64,000 nt of DNA from Deinococcus sp045062605 (GCF_045062605.1 NZ_JBJGDW010000015.1:6185-70184), one strand, 5' to 3'; positions 34,300 through 43,977 are shown, counted from the first letter of the stretch. Notes: generated by a model from the sequence alone, not told the origin. Numbers and translations: made by a program.

Positions 34300-34974
34300 A
34301 TGGCACTCGTCGCCGTAAACAGCACCACCGCCCGCCTCGCTGCCAACCTGACCCGCGAGGGCCGCCAGGTCCTCATTAGCCCCCTCGAAGCCTTCGGCAC
34401 CATCCTGCTGGCCACGGACTGGGCTGACCTTGGCCTGTTCCCGCCTGCCGAGAAGGTTGCCATCAACACCAACGTGACCCGCGAGAGCATCAAGGCCCAG
34501 GACCCCAGCGGCGGCCCGGACCTGCTGCTGGTGGAAGACACCACCGAAGTCACGGCCACCTACGACAACATTCCCGTGCTGACCCCGGATGAGACGGTTC
34601 GCGCCCTGCATGTCGGCAGTGTGCCGGTGGCGCTGACGGACCCGGCACTGACGGGCGGCACCATCAGCCCGTTTGCGCCTGGGGCCAGCATCCCGGCCCG
34701 CATGATCGTCATCCGCCGTCACCAGGGCGGCGCAGACCCGCTGTACAAGGTGTACTGGCACCCGCGCGTGGCCATCCAGAACAACGGCGAGGGCGACAAC
34801 CAGAACCGCGAGACGCTGCAATTCCGCGTGCCCGTGCAGTCGTACCTGGGCACCCTGAGCGCGGCGCTGGCCCCCTACAGCGCGCAGGTGGGGCCGATGG
34901 GTGCCATCTTCACCATTCTCGCCAGCCAGCTCGACGCCTTGCTGGACATCCTGAAGGCCGAGGCCGCCGCTTAA
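34300..34974 (+). CDS. Major tail protein
   Basis: 224 aa. Beta-rich core (VEDTTEVTATYDNIPVL..., YWHPRVAIQNNGEGDNQNRETLQF) with the conserved late phrase of tube proteins, just ahead of the frameshifting chaperone. Forms the tail tube. Confidence 0.75.
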   Translation: MALVAVNSTTARLAANLTREGRQVLISPLEAFGTILLATDWADLGLFPPAEKVAINTNVTRESIKAQDPSGGPDLLLVEDTTEVTATYDNIPVLTPDETVRALHVGSVPVALTDPALTGGTISPFAPGASIPARMIVIRRHQGGADPLYKVYWHPRVAIQNNGEGDNQNRETLQFRVPVQSYLGTLSAALAPYSAQVGPMGAIFTILASQLDALLDILKAEAAA

Positions 34975-34979
34975 TTTTC

Positions 34980-35011
34980 TTAGCCCGTCTCCGTCTGGGG
35001 GCGGGCTTTTA
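34980..35011 (+). terminator. Terminator after the major tail gene
   Basis: GCCCG...CGGGC stem with GC-rich top and TTTT tail. Confidence 0.65.
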
Positions 35012-35043
35012 ACACGAGAAATCCTTTTTGATCTGGAGGCGTG

Positions 35044-35475
35044 ATGCTCTTTCCGATTCGACAGAATGTCCGCCTGAGCGGTGGGACCGTGACCCTGCGG
35101 GCGTGGTCCTGTTCTGTAGCAGATTCCTACCTCTCCGACATGCTGACCCTCACGGTCACGCTGGGCACCCTGCGCGATGAGTGGCACGCCTTCAAACGCG
35201 GCGATCTTGAACCCGGCGTCTGGGCGTCTTTCTGGCGGCTGGTCCACGCCAGTCTGGAAGCGGGCAGCGCCCTGCCCCAGCCCCTGAACTGGAATGACCA
35301 CCTCGAGCTGCTGACCGCCATGTGGGAACTCAACGATGTGGAGGAAGCAGCGGGAAAACTGATGGCCCTGACCCAGCGCTCAGCTCGGTTGCTGACGAGG
35401 ATTCAGGGCCAGACGACAGCACCCTTGACGAGTTCGTTCTCCGCGAGTTCGGCCCTCTCGCCTATGCCAGCGTGA
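35044..35475 (+). CDS. Tail assembly chaperone, short form (G-like)
   Basis: 143 aa in the zero frame, ATG at 35044 after CTGGAGG. Helical. Acts with its frameshifted long form to load the tail tape measure protein. The slippery site lies at codons 103-105. Confidence 0.78.
   Translation: MLFPIRQNVRLSGGTVTLRAWSCSVADSYLSDMLTLTVTLGTLRDEWHAFKRGDLEPGVWASFWRLVHASLEAGSALPQPLNWNDHLELLTAMWELNDVEEAAGKLMALTQRSARLLTRIQGQTTAPLTSSFSASSALSPMPA
35352..35410 (+). promoter_or_regulatory. Programmed -1 ribosomal frameshift signal
   Basis: Slippery heptamer G GGA AAA at 35352-35358 in the correct phase, 5-base spacer, then an 8-bp perfect stem GGCCCTGA (35364-35371) with TCAGGGCC (35403-35410). Shifting joins frame 1 to the overlapping frame and gives a 252-aa fusion. 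Confidence 0.85.
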
Positions 35476-35801
35476 TGACCTGGCCCTACCGCCTGATCGT
35501 GCGCGGAGTCCAGATCGAGCGCCAGCGCGAGGCGGCCGCGCAACTGGCCCGGCTGCGCCTGACTGCGGTGGCCGACAGCACGGACCTGGGCCGCGAGTAC
35601 GTGGACCCGGACAATCCGGGCGGGCAGGCCGACACCAGCAAGCCCCACCACACCCTGCGGCCCTACCTGCGGACCCAGGACGCACTGGAGCGGGCCGCTG
35701 AGCCGTGGCAGCACACCGAGGACGCCCTGATCCGCCGCCGCATCCGCGAGGAGGACGCCGATTTCGCCCGCTTCGAGCAGGCCATAAGGATGCAGGCATG
35801 A
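35358..35801 (+). CDS. Tail assembly chaperone, frameshift extension (T-like)
   Basis: 147 residues added after -1 slippage (TDGPDPALSSVADEDSG...). The open frame reaches back to 35322, but no separate start is needed. Contains the conserved-type LREFGPLAYASVMTWPYRLI near its start and a charged C-terminus (RRRIREEDADFARFEQA). As in lambda GT, it binds the tape measure. Confidence 0.82.
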   Translation, partial: TDGPDPALSSVADEDSGPDDSTLDEFVLREFGPLAYASVMTWPYRLIVRGVQIERQREAAAQLARLRLTAVADSTDLGREYVDPDNPGGQADTSKPHHTLRPYLRTQDALERAAEPWQHTEDALIRRRIREEDADFARFEQAIRMQA

Positions 35802-36262
35802 TTACCTTTGACGACACGGCGCTGCTGGCGGCCCTGGCCAGGCTGGAAGCGGCTTGCGATGAATTGCCGCAGATCGCTGAACAGGTGCGCGGGGAATCGT
35901 TGGGGCACGCGATCCTGGGGGCGCGGCTGAACATTTATTCCACAACGCGCGGCGCGTACCAGCGCACCCAGGACTACCTGCGCGGGCTGGACGCATGGGC
36001 GCAGGGCAGCCGGAACAAGGCCAGCGTGACGGTCAGCAACAGCACTGAGTACGCGCTGGCGGTGGAGACTGGACGCGGCTTCAGTCTGGTGGGGTTGCAA
36101 GACCTTGCGCTCGAGAACCCCAACCCGGCCCAGCCGATCACCTTTGGGCGCAGCGGCCAGCAGTGGTATCTGCCAGGGCCGGTGATTACCGGGGCGCAGG
36201 CCTTCGCGGCGTACCGGCTGCAAGAACTGTTCGGGGAGAAGGTGCGGGCGGCGCTGAAATGA
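35798..36262 (+). CDS. Minor tail/neck protein candidate, 154 aa
   Basis: ATG overlaps the chaperone stop. Looks like the HK97-gp10 type: a helix with RLEAACDELPQIAEQVRGE, then NIYSTTRGAYQRTQDYLRG, then VTVSNSTEYALAVETGRG. Role in tail completion is likely; position after the chaperone is slightly unusual. Confidence 0.6.
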   Translation: MITFDDTALLAALARLEAACDELPQIAEQVRGESLGHAILGARLNIYSTTRGAYQRTQDYLRGLDAWAQGSRNKASVTVSNSTEYALAVETGRGFSLVGLQDLALENPNPAQPITFGRSGQQWYLPGPVITGAQAFAAYRLQELFGEKVRAALK

Positions 36263-36263
36263 G

Positions 36264-36292
36264 AAGGCCCGCGTAAATGCGAGCCTCTTGCC
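36264..36292. terminator. Hairpin between the gp10-like gene and the antisense gene
   Basis: AGGCCCGC/GCGAGCCT stem separates convergent genes; short T tail only. Confidence 0.4.
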
Positions 36293-36299
36293 AGGAGAT

Positions 36300-36638
36300 T
36301 TAGCTGAGCAGCTTCCCTTTGGCCCGTTCAAAGTCGCCTTCTGAGAGATGGCCGGAGGCACGCAGCGCCGCCAGCTTCTCCAGTTCTGCCGCAAGATTCG
36401 CAGGCGGCGTGGTCACAGCAGCCTGGGCAACTGGCTTGCGGTTCCCCATCAGCTTGCCGCGACGGATCAAGTAGGCGGGGAACGCGATGATCCACAAAAA
36501 AATGCACACCAGAACCCAGCCCACAGCGCCGTTTGCCAAGCTATATGGCCCGTCGCTCGTGGTGATTTTGTTGGTTGAGGAATCGTAGCCAACCCAGACG
36601 GTTGTACCCAGCACGATCAGGAAAACCAGTTCTACCAT
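36300..36638 (-). CDS. Membrane-SHOCT domain protein, probable moron
   Basis: 112 aa, ATG at 36638 with GTGAGG upstream. Two hydrophobic segments (VELVFLIVLGTTVWVGY and GAVGWVLVCIFLWIIAFPAYLI) and a C-terminal SHOCT motif (LEKLAALRASGHLSEGDFER). The only antisense gene in the late region, just before the tape measure gene, the mark of a lysogenic-conversion gene. Possibly alters the host envelope or blocks other phages. Confidence 0.78.
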   Translation of the reverse strand: MVELVFLIVLGTTVWVGYDSSTNKITTSDGPYSLANGAVGWVLVCIFLWIIAFPAYLIRRGKLMGNRKPVAQAAVTTPPANLAAELEKLAALRASGHLSEGDFERAKGKLLS

Positions 36639-36687
36639 CCTCACACGGTACTTCAGAATCCTCACCCCAGCCTTACAGGAGTTACCC

Positions 36688-39600
36688 ATGACCTTACCCA
36701 ACCTCTCCGGCAAGGCCACGCTGGACATTTCCGAGTTCAGGCAGGGCATCAAAACTGTCCGCGCTGACCTGGCCGCCGTGCAGGAGCTGGGCAAGCGCAT
36801 GGGCACCATCCGCATCACCGCAGACCTGTCTGCCGCAAAGGACGTTCAGAAGGCCACCCGCGCGATTCGGGACGCCATTCAGGAGTCGGTGCCTACAGAC
36901 ATGCAGCGCCGTATTGATGAAACGTTCGGTGCTTTTAGCCTGGGTGCAAACAAAGCCCAGCAGAGTGCCGCCGTATTCGGCGCTCAGGCAAGTGCCCTGC
37001 GCGCCAAGATTGACGAACTGGACCGCGCCGTCAAGATCACTCGCGCCGACTTTCAGGCGGGATTTGGTGAGGCCACGCCGCAGGAAACCGCCAAGCTGTC
37101 TGTCGAGATGGCGCGGCTGTCCCGAGAGCTGGAGAAGGTGGGGGCGGAGGCCAAAGAGAACTTTGGCGAGTATTCTCGTGAAGTTCAGAAGGTGGCCAAT
37201 GCCAACCGGCTGGCCCAGACCACCGCTGCTGCTGCCCGTGGGGAGATCACGCGCCTGGGGCTGGCCTCGCAAGTCAAGCTGGGTGTCGGCAGCGCCTTGC
37301 AGCAATACGGCTCTCAGGCTGGATTTGCGGCCAACAATATTTTCAGCCTCGCCAAGTCCAGCGACAGCGCCCGGATTGCCCAGGGCCTGTTCGGAAAGAC
37401 GATCGAGAAGACTGGACAGGACGTGGGCGTGGCCGCCGATACGGTCAACCGCCTTCAGGACACCCTGGGCCTGACTGCCGACGCTGCCCGCGAAGGTATC
37501 CGTGGGCTGTTGCGTCAAGGCTTCACGCTGGAGCAGGCGTACACGTCCCTGGAAGGCGCAGGTGCGTCTGCCCTGGCTGCCGGAAAAGACGCCGCTTCTG
37601 GTGTGGATGCGCTCGTGGACGCTGTGACCAGCGGCACCTCGGCACGCCTCAACGAGGTCGGAATTTCTGAGAACCTCAGCACTTTTCTTCAGAAGGAAGC
37701 GAAGGCCAGAAACACCACGGTGGACGCGCTGGACAAGCAGGCCCGCGCCCAGGCCGCCGTCAACCTGATTACCGCCGCCACTTCCGATGAGGTAGGCGAT
37801 CTGTCCGCGCTGCTGGGCGGCGTCTCGGGCAACCTGAGCGGGACGAGCAGGGCCTTTGATGAGGCAGGCAAGAAGCTGGGCGAGGCGTTCATCCCCCTGC
37901 TGACCAACGGCATCCGCGTGGTGACCCGGTTCGTGGACGTATTCAATGGTCTGCCCGAAGTGGGCAAGAACACGGTGGCGATCCTGGGCGCATCGGCTAT
38001 CGCTGTGGGCTTCCTGGCTGGTCCGGTAGGTAATCTGGCGAAGGGCTACGCCACCATCCGCGACGGCTTGAAAGGCGTAAAAGCGGCCTCTGACGGGCTG
38101 GCCTCTGGAGCGCAGTCACTCGGGGACGGCGCCCAAAACATCGCGCAGAATGCCGACGCCTATACGAATCTGGCGGCAAAAGCGCGGGCCTTCTACGCCA
38201 GCACCGCCGCCAGTCTGACCAGCTACATCAGCAGCACTCTGCTGGCCACTGGGGCCACGAGTATCTTCAGCACGGCCTTCCTGAACGCTGTCGCCAGCAC
38301 CACTCTTTTCACTACCTCTATTGGCGTGGTGACTGTCGGACTGGTGGCCGCGACAGCCGCCGTGGCAGTCCTAGCCGCAGGCGTGGGCTACTTCTCGGTC
38401 AAGCTGATCAAGGAAACCCAGGCCATCTACGACGCGGTAGACGCGGGCCAGCAGGCCAGTTTCGACGCCACCATGAAGCGCGTGGCGGCCCTGACCAAAG
38501 AGGGTACGGAACTGAGCCGGGCGCAGGCCCGCATCCTGCTTATCCAGGAGCAACTCGGCGCGGCCCAGCAGGGTGACATCGTGGGTACCAATCTACTGAC
38601 CGGCGAGCGCATCTACAAGGTCAACGAAGAAGCCGTCAAAAAGTACCAGGCCGCCCTGGCGGATGCCAGGAGCGAGGTTACCCGGCTCTACACCGAGGCC
38701 CAGCGTCGGGGGCAGCTCAACCTGAAGCTGACCGAGGACCAGACCAAAGCAGTGAGAGAACTGTCTGACGCCCTGAAAGGCCGCGCCTTCACCCTCAAGA
38801 TCGAGGGGCTGTCGGACATGCAGGCCGATCTGGCCCGCACTGGCAAGGACTTTGACGAGTTGCGCGAGAAGTTCAAGAAACCCTTCGTGGTGGCAGGCAA
38901 GCTGCTGGACCCGGCTCAGACACCAGGACTGCGCTCCGGGCTGGACGACATTGACCGCCAGAAGGCGGCAGAGGTCGCCAACATCCGCAAGCGCTACGCC
39001 GACGAGGCCGTGGCCGACGCCAAGCGTTCAGCAGTCGAGGTGCAGGACGCCGAAATTACCGCCATGCGCGAGGGGCAGGCCAAGAAGTTGGCCCTCCGTC
39101 AGCAGGAACTGAATGCCGTTCAGCGTGACGCCGACGAGCGGATCAAGGCCCTGGCCGACTTCCCTGAGCAGCAGCGCCAGCTTGAGGAGGACACCCGCAA
39201 GATCATCAGCGCCAAGCGGCGCGGCTGGGCGGAAGAAGACCGCCTGCTGGCGGTGGAGAATGGCCGCCGCGTGGCTGAGGCCGAGCGCCGCGCCGGGGCC
39301 GCCGTGATTGAGGGAATGGCGGACGGTCTGGCCAAACGTGAAGCGATCCGCGCACAGGAGCTGGAGAGCCTGCGCCGTGACGTGGCCGAGCGCGTGGCGG
39401 CTCTGGCAGGCGACACCGGGGCACAGTCCAGGGTGCAGGCGGCGGGAGAACTTGAAATCACCGCCAAGCAGCGTGAGCAGAACCGCGCCCGCATTGCCGA
39501 GGCCAAAGAGACGGCGCGGTTGGTTGTGGATGCTGAAAAGAGCGCCCGCGACGGCACCATTGCTGCCATGACCGATGGCCGGGCCAAGCGGGAAGCACTT

Positions 39601-42600
39601 CGGGCTGCTGAACTGCTGGACCTGAAAGCCAGCATTGCCGAGAAGGTGGCGGCGCTGACGGATGACCCGGAGACGCAGGGGCGCGTGCAGGCCGCAGGGG
39701 ATCAGCAGATCGCCGCCAAGCGTGCCCAACAGGACCGTGAGCGCGTCGCGGAAGTGCGTGAGACTGAGAAACTGGTGCAGTCTGCCCGCGACAGTGCCCG
39801 CGCCGCCGAGATCTCGGCCATTCAGGACGAAACCCAGAAACGCCGTGCTGAGCGGGAGAAAGAAGTGTCCGACTTCCGCCAAACCGTGGCGGACCGTCTG
39901 GAAGTGCTGCGGGACTACCCTATCCAGCAGCAGGCGGTGACGGAGGCTGCCCAGCAGCAGACCCGCGCCATGCAGCAGCGCTACGCCCAGGAGGATGCCC
40001 TGGACGCCACCGCGCGTGCTCAGCGCATCGCTGACGCCTACCTCAAGGCGCAGGCCGCCCAGTTCGCCGCTGGACAAGCGGGCCGCGACAATCAGGCCGC
40101 CCAGTACGAGCTGGATCTGTCCCGCCGTCTGGCCGCCGTCAAGGACAATGCAGTGGAGACGGCACGGATCGAGCAGGACGCGCTGGTGATCCGTGCCCGG
40201 CAGGCCGAAGCCGCCGCCGCCGCACAGTTCAGTCAGGATCAGAAGCAACTGGCCGACACCCGTGACCGGGCGCTGAGCGATACCAAGCTCAGCGCCGACG
40301 AACGCACCGCCATCTGGCGCGAGTATTACGCCAGCCTGAATCGGCTCAGCGGTGCTTTCCAGGCGGACGAGAAACAGCGTCTCACCCAGCAGGAGAAAGA
40401 CGCCCGCGACGCGGCTGAGGCCGTCCGGCTGGCCCGAATCGGGGAGGCAAACAAGCCCATCGAGCAAAGCCAGTCGCGGGTTCAGGACTTGCAACAGGCC
40501 AAAGAGCTGGCGGCCTCGGATGCCGAACTGCTGCTGATCAACCGGCAGATCGGGGAGGAGCGGGTCAAGCAGATTGCAGGCCTTGAAGATCAGCTCATCG
40601 GTTTGGACGGCGTGAACCTGACCACCCAGGAACGCGCTGCCGTCGAGGACAGGATCAAGGGCATCCAGCACGATCAGGCGGTGGCCCTCAAGGATCAACA
40701 GGCCCTCCAGCAGAGCCTGCGTGACAGCGTCCTGGACCGCCTGGACGCCGAGGCGCAGTACGCCGAGAAGGTGGCCCGCAGCGCAGCGGAACTGGAGGCC
40801 GCCCGTCAGAAGCAAATCGCCGTCGCCCAGGCCCGTCTGCGGGAACTGGACGGCCAGATTGCCGCCGAGCGGCAGGAACAGAAACGCAACGTCCTGGTGG
40901 CGCAGCGCTTCACCCTGCTGGGTCAGATTGCCGACCTGGCGCAACAGGAGGCGAACGCCCCCCTCGAGGCGGATGAGCGCCGACTGAAGCTGTATCAGGC
41001 GCAGGCGCAGACCCAGTTGATCGCCAAAGGTCTGGGCGACAATGGGGTGGCCACCGCCCAGCTCACCCTGCAATTCGCCGCGCAGGAACTGTTGTTTGCC
41101 AACCGCAAGCTAGAAGTGGCCGGGAATCAACTGGCCATAGAAGCTGCGCAGACTGAGCAGGCTCAGGCGCGGCTGGTTTTTGCTCAGGCATACGCGGCGG
41201 CGCAGAAGGCAAGTATCCCCGCGCCGATTACGCCGCCCAGCGTTTCGAGTGATTCACGTAACTTTGCTGATGAGCGTCAGCAGCGGGAATACCAGCTCCG
41301 TAAGGACGCTCAGGAAATGCGGGCCAGAGAACTTGAAGACGCCCGCCGCTCGCAAAACCTCCAGAAAGAGTTCCAGCAGCAGCAGCAGGAAGCCCTGAAA
41401 CGTGAGCTTGACCTGCAAAACAAATTGCAGGATGTAGCCGAGGCCCGCACTCGCGGGCTGGCCCAAATCCAGGGGCTGGGCGATGACGCGGTGAACAGCG
41501 CCGCGCTGGAACTGCGGCTGACCCGTGAACGGCTGGAACTGACCGACTCACAACTGAGCCGGGACGATCTGGGAGCGGCCGCCCGCGCCCCCCTGATCCA
41601 GAAACGGCTTGAACTCCTGCTCAAAGAACAGGAACAGCAAGTCAAGCTGAATGAAACCCGCAGGGCTGCCGCGCGCCTGGCTGAGGAGCTGGGGCTGGCG
41701 GAGGACCGGCTGACTGAGGCGCTGGCCGGGGGCAACGCCGAGGCGAACGGGGTCACGCTGGCCACCCGCAAGATCACCGAATCGCGCCGGGTGCTGAGCG
41801 CTGCCGAGCGCGATTATGCCCAGGCCAAACGGGACGCCGATCAGATTGGCAATTCGGCCAATCTGGAGAAACTGAAGACGGCCACCAATGCCGTGGCGGA
41901 CGCGGTGGGCAACCACCGAACCGCCGTCCGCAATCTGGCGGGCGAATACCGCAGCCTGATCTCTCAGATGGACGGGGTGCGTGACGCGGGCGAAAAACTG
42001 CGTCAGGTGGCTTACGGGGACGCTACACCATTCAAAGCAGGCCAGGAACGTGAGCGTCTATCGGCCATTGCGGCCAGGCGTGACGCAGCCCAGCGCGAAC
42101 TGGCTAAGGCCCTGGCGGGCGGTCAGCCTGAACAGATTGCCCGCGCTGCTGAGGAGCTGACCAGACAGCAGGAAAGGTACAACAAGCAGATCGAACTGCT
42201 GGGCAAGAACGGCGTCAGGGTCCGGGAGGTGGGCAACAAGGAAACCCAGCGCCTGGCGGACGCCGTAGACGCATTGGGCATCCAGTATGACCGTGAGGCG
42301 GTGGCCCTGGCTGAACGCGCCCGAATCACAGACCGTGAGGCTGAAAACGCCCTGATGCTCAAGGCTTCCGCTGAGCAGTTCGGTGTCAGCACCGTCGCGC
42401 TGGTCGAGGCGATAGAGGGCACTCTGGGTGATCTGGGGTCTTCTCTCGCCCGAGCTGACGGCCTTGCCAGGGACGAACGCGAACAGGATGACCTGCGCCG
42501 CAAAGAAGACCGTGAGCAGGATGACCTGCGCCGCAAGTTGGACCGCGAGCAGGCAGACGACGCAAAGACTAAGCGGGACAAGGAAGCCCGAGACGGCAAG

Positions 42601-43041
42601 GGTGGGAGGGGCACGTCCGCGCCTCCTCCCATCCTGTCCCCGTTCAAGTTCGACTTCGCGAGCATTGACAAACTAGCGGCAGGCGTCGCTGGGGCCGTCC
42701 AGGATGGTCCTGCATCTAAATCGAAACCCGAATCTGCAACAGATATTGGCTTGCGGAACCTACTTAAGTTTCTCAAGGAGAAAGCTGAGGCGGAAAAACT
42801 GGCCTCCGAACGGGCCTTGGCCGGACTCATGGCCCGGAGCGCGGCGGAGAAAGCAGAGAGAGAGCGGAGAGAGGCGCAGGACAGGTCCCAGACTCCTGCC
42901 ACCACAGCCATCAACAATTACGCCGGAGACACCTACAACCTGACGGTGAACGGTGCGCCTGGCCAATCCCCAGACGCGGTGGCCGACATCGCCATCCGCA
43001 AACTTGAAGACCGTGCCCGGCGTTCCGGGCGGAGGTGTTGA
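36688..43041 (+). CDS. Tail tape measure protein
   Basis: 2117 aa, the largest gene. N-terminal helical region starting MTLPNLSGKATLDISEFRQG; hydrophobic segments near residues 430-450 and 535-575 (membrane insertion during DNA entry); a very long charged coiled-coil body; four exact-length 84-residue repeats (about residues 789-1124); an R/E/D repeat (EQDDLRRK) near residue 1935. Fixes tail length, predicted near 300 nm. ATG preceded by CAGGAG. Confidence 0.93.
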   Translation: MTLPNLSGKATLDISEFRQGIKTVRADLAAVQELGKRMGTIRITADLSAAKDVQKATRAIRDAIQESVPTDMQRRIDETFGAFSLGANKAQQSAAVFGAQASALRAKIDELDRAVKITRADFQAGFGEATPQETAKLSVEMARLSRELEKVGAEAKENFGEYSREVQKVANANRLAQTTAAAARGEITRLGLASQVKLGVGSALQQYGSQAGFAANNIFSLAKSSDSARIAQGLFGKTIEKTGQDVGVAADTVNRLQDTLGLTADAAREGIRGLLRQGFTLEQAYTSLEGAGASALAAGKDAASGVDALVDAVTSGTSARLNEVGISENLSTFLQKEAKARNTTVDALDKQARAQAAVNLITAATSDEVGDLSALLGGVSGNLSGTSRAFDEAGKKLGEAFIPLLTNGIRVVTRFVDVFNGLPEVGKNTVAILGASAIAVGFLAGPVGNLAKGYATIRDGLKGVKAASDGLASGAQSLGDGAQNIAQNADAYTNLAAKARAFYASTAASLTSYISSTLLATGATSIFSTAFLNAVASTTLFTTSIGVVTVGLVAATAAVAVLAAGVGYFSVKLIKETQAIYDAVDAGQQASFDATMKRVAALTKEGTELSRAQARILLIQEQLGAAQQGDIVGTNLLTGERIYKVNEEAVKKYQAALADARSEVTRLYTEAQRRGQLNLKLTEDQTKAVRELSDALKGRAFTLKIEGLSDMQADLARTGKDFDELREKFKKPFVVAGKLLDPAQTPGLRSGLDDIDRQKAAEVANIRKRYADEAVADAKRSAVEVQDAEITAMREGQAKKLALRQQELNAVQRDADERIKALADFPEQQRQLEEDTRKIISAKRRGWAEEDRLLAVENGRRVAEAERRAGAAVIEGMADGLAKREAIRAQELESLRRDVAERVAALAGDTGAQSRVQAAGELEITAKQREQNRARIAEAKETARLVVDAEKSARDGTIAAMTDGRAKREALRAAELLDLKASIAEKVAALTDDPETQGRVQAAGDQQIAAKRAQQDRERVAEVRETEKLVQSARDSARAAEISAIQDETQKRRAEREKEVSDFRQTVADRLEVLRDYPIQQQAVTEAAQQQTRAMQQRYAQEDALDATARAQRIADAYLKAQAAQFAAGQAGRDNQAAQYELDLSRRLAAVKDNAVETARIEQDALVIRARQAEAAAAAQFSQDQKQLADTRDRALSDTKLSADERTAIWREYYASLNRLSGAFQADEKQRLTQQEKDARDAAEAVRLARIGEANKPIEQSQSRVQDLQQAKELAASDAELLLINRQIGEERVKQIAGLEDQLIGLDGVNLTTQERAAVEDRIKGIQHDQAVALKDQQALQQSLRDSVLDRLDAEAQYAEKVARSAAELEAARQKQIAVAQARLRELDGQIAAERQEQKRNVLVAQRFTLLGQIADLAQQEANAPLEADERRLKLYQAQAQTQLIAKGLGDNGVATAQLTLQFAAQELLFANRKLEVAGNQLAIEAAQTEQAQARLVFAQAYAAAQKASIPAPITPPSVSSDSRNFADERQQREYQLRKDAQEMRARELEDARRSQNLQKEFQQQQQEALKRELDLQNKLQDVAEARTRGLAQIQGLGDDAVNSAALELRLTRERLELTDSQLSRDDLGAAARAPLIQKRLELLLKEQEQQVKLNETRRAAARLAEELGLAEDRLTEALAGGNAEANGVTLATRKITESRRVLSAAERDYAQAKRDADQIGNSANLEKLKTATNAVADAVGNHRTAVRNLAGEYRSLISQMDGVRDAGEKLRQVAYGDATPFKAGQERERLSAIAARRDAAQRELAKALAGGQPEQIARAAEELTRQQERYNKQIELLGKNGVRVREVGNKETQRLADAVDALGIQYDREAVALAERARITDREAENALMLKASAEQFGVSTVALVEAIEGTLGDLGSSLARADGLARDEREQDDLRRKEDREQDDLRRKLDREQADDAKTKRDKEARDGKGGRGTSAPPPILSPFKFDFASIDKLAAGVAGAVQDGPASKSKPESATDIGLRNLLKFLKEKAEAEKLASERALAGLMARSAAEKAERERREAQDRSQTPATTAINNYAGDTYNLTVNGAPGQSPDAVADIAIRKLEDRARRSGRRC
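39052..40059 (+). repeat. Four 252-bp (84-aa) tandem repeats in the tape measure gene
   Basis: Units begin at 39052, 39304, 39556 and 39808, each exactly 84 codons (12 heptads). Units 2 and 3 are closest: both carry AKREA(I/L)RA, VAAL and RVQAAG. The sequence after 40060 looks like a further degenerate unit. Confidence 0.8.
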
Positions 43042-43427
43042 TGGCCCGTTACCAATTGACCATCGGCGGCACCGAACTCAACCCCACCGTTCCGCCCCAG
43101 GCCGTGAAGCGCACTGGCGGCGGGCGTGGGGTGACCGAGGCTGTGAGCATTAATGGCGCTGTGATCCACACGCGGGGCTACCGGATGGCGCGCCGGATTC
43201 AGATTGCCTCGCCTGGGCCGGAGTGGGTGCTACTGGAAGCCCAGACGGCAGCCCTGCGCGCACTGGCGCTGGCAGACACGTCCTTCACCGTCACGTTTGG
43301 TGAGGGCTATGAAACGGCGGGCACCTTCACCGGTTGCCTGTTCGAGGGCGAGACCATTTTCGAGCCGAAGCGGCAGATCGGCTATGCCAACTACAGTTTC
43401 ACGCTTTACATCCCCCAGGAGGCATGA
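43041..43427 (+). CDS. Minor tail protein, 128 aa
   Basis: ATG at 43041 preceded by GGAGGTGTTG and overlapping the tape measure stop. Beta-rich (VSINGAVIHTRGYRMARRI, FTVTFGEGYETAGTFTGCLF). Place suggests distal tail. Confidence 0.6.
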   Translation: MARYQLTIGGTELNPTVPPQAVKRTGGGRGVTEAVSINGAVIHTRGYRMARRIQIASPGPEWVLLEAQTAALRALALADTSFTVTFGEGYETAGTFTGCLFEGETIFEPKRQIGYANYSFTLYIPQEA

Positions 43428-43777
43428 TGGCCCGCTCAGTTGAACTCCAGAATGCCGATGGCACGCCGCTGACCGCTTTTGATTTCGGCACAGTGCTTCC
43501 GGGCACCACATCCGCCCCGCATCCGGTTCAATTCAAGAATACAGGCGACATTGCCGTGACCCTGAAAGCCTGGATAGAGAACGTCATCCCGGCAGACGGC
43601 ACGCTGGCCCTGGCCTTCGGTGGCGTAGCCGTGCTGGGGGTAGATCAGGGCAACGCCAGCACTCTTGGCATCCTCGCCCCCGGCGTTGTCCTCACCGGCG
43701 ATGCATCCTACACGGTGCCCGCCCTGAGCGAGGGCGTCATGCAGATTCAATCGCGCCTGAAGTTCCAGTACTCGTGA
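43424..43777 (+). CDS. Tail-associated Ig-like protein, 117 aa
   Basis: ATG overlaps the previous stop. Reads like a single immunoglobulin-like/ASPM-type beta domain (FDFGTVLPGTTSAPHPVQFKN...). Such domains often decorate phage tails or help weak binding to cell surfaces. Confidence 0.6.
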   Translation: MMARSVELQNADGTPLTAFDFGTVLPGTTSAPHPVQFKNTGDIAVTLKAWIENVIPADGTLALAFGGVAVLGVDQGNASTLGILAPGVVLTGDASYTVPALSEGVMQIQSRLKFQYS

Positions 43778-43785
43778 GGTGCTGA

Positions 43786-43977
43786 ATGCCCATTCTCATC
43801 CTGCAACAGCCCACGGGCAATCTGCCCCCTGCCCTGGGCGGCACCGTGGACTTCGCCGCCCAGTCCGCGCTGGTTATCGTGCAAGAGGTCCTGTTTGTGG
43901 CCGATCCCATGCCGGACGTTCAGACATGTGAGGTCTTCTTCGCCGCCCAGGGGTTGCCCCTGTGGACTCCGCAATGA
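43786..43977 (+). CDS. Small tail-region protein, 63 aa
   Basis: Short beta-type protein (MPILILQQPTGNLPPALGG) between tail genes; stop overlaps the next ATG. Function unknown. Confidence 0.5.
   Translation: MPILILQQPTGNLPPALGGTVDFAAQSALVIVQEVLFVADPMPDVQTCEVFFAAQGLPLWTPQ

Noticed and set aside
39028..41073. 681-codon frame antisense to the tape measure gene
   Set aside because: Leucine-rich shadow of the E/A/R-rich coiled-coil codons; no start signals, and the plus strand is certain.
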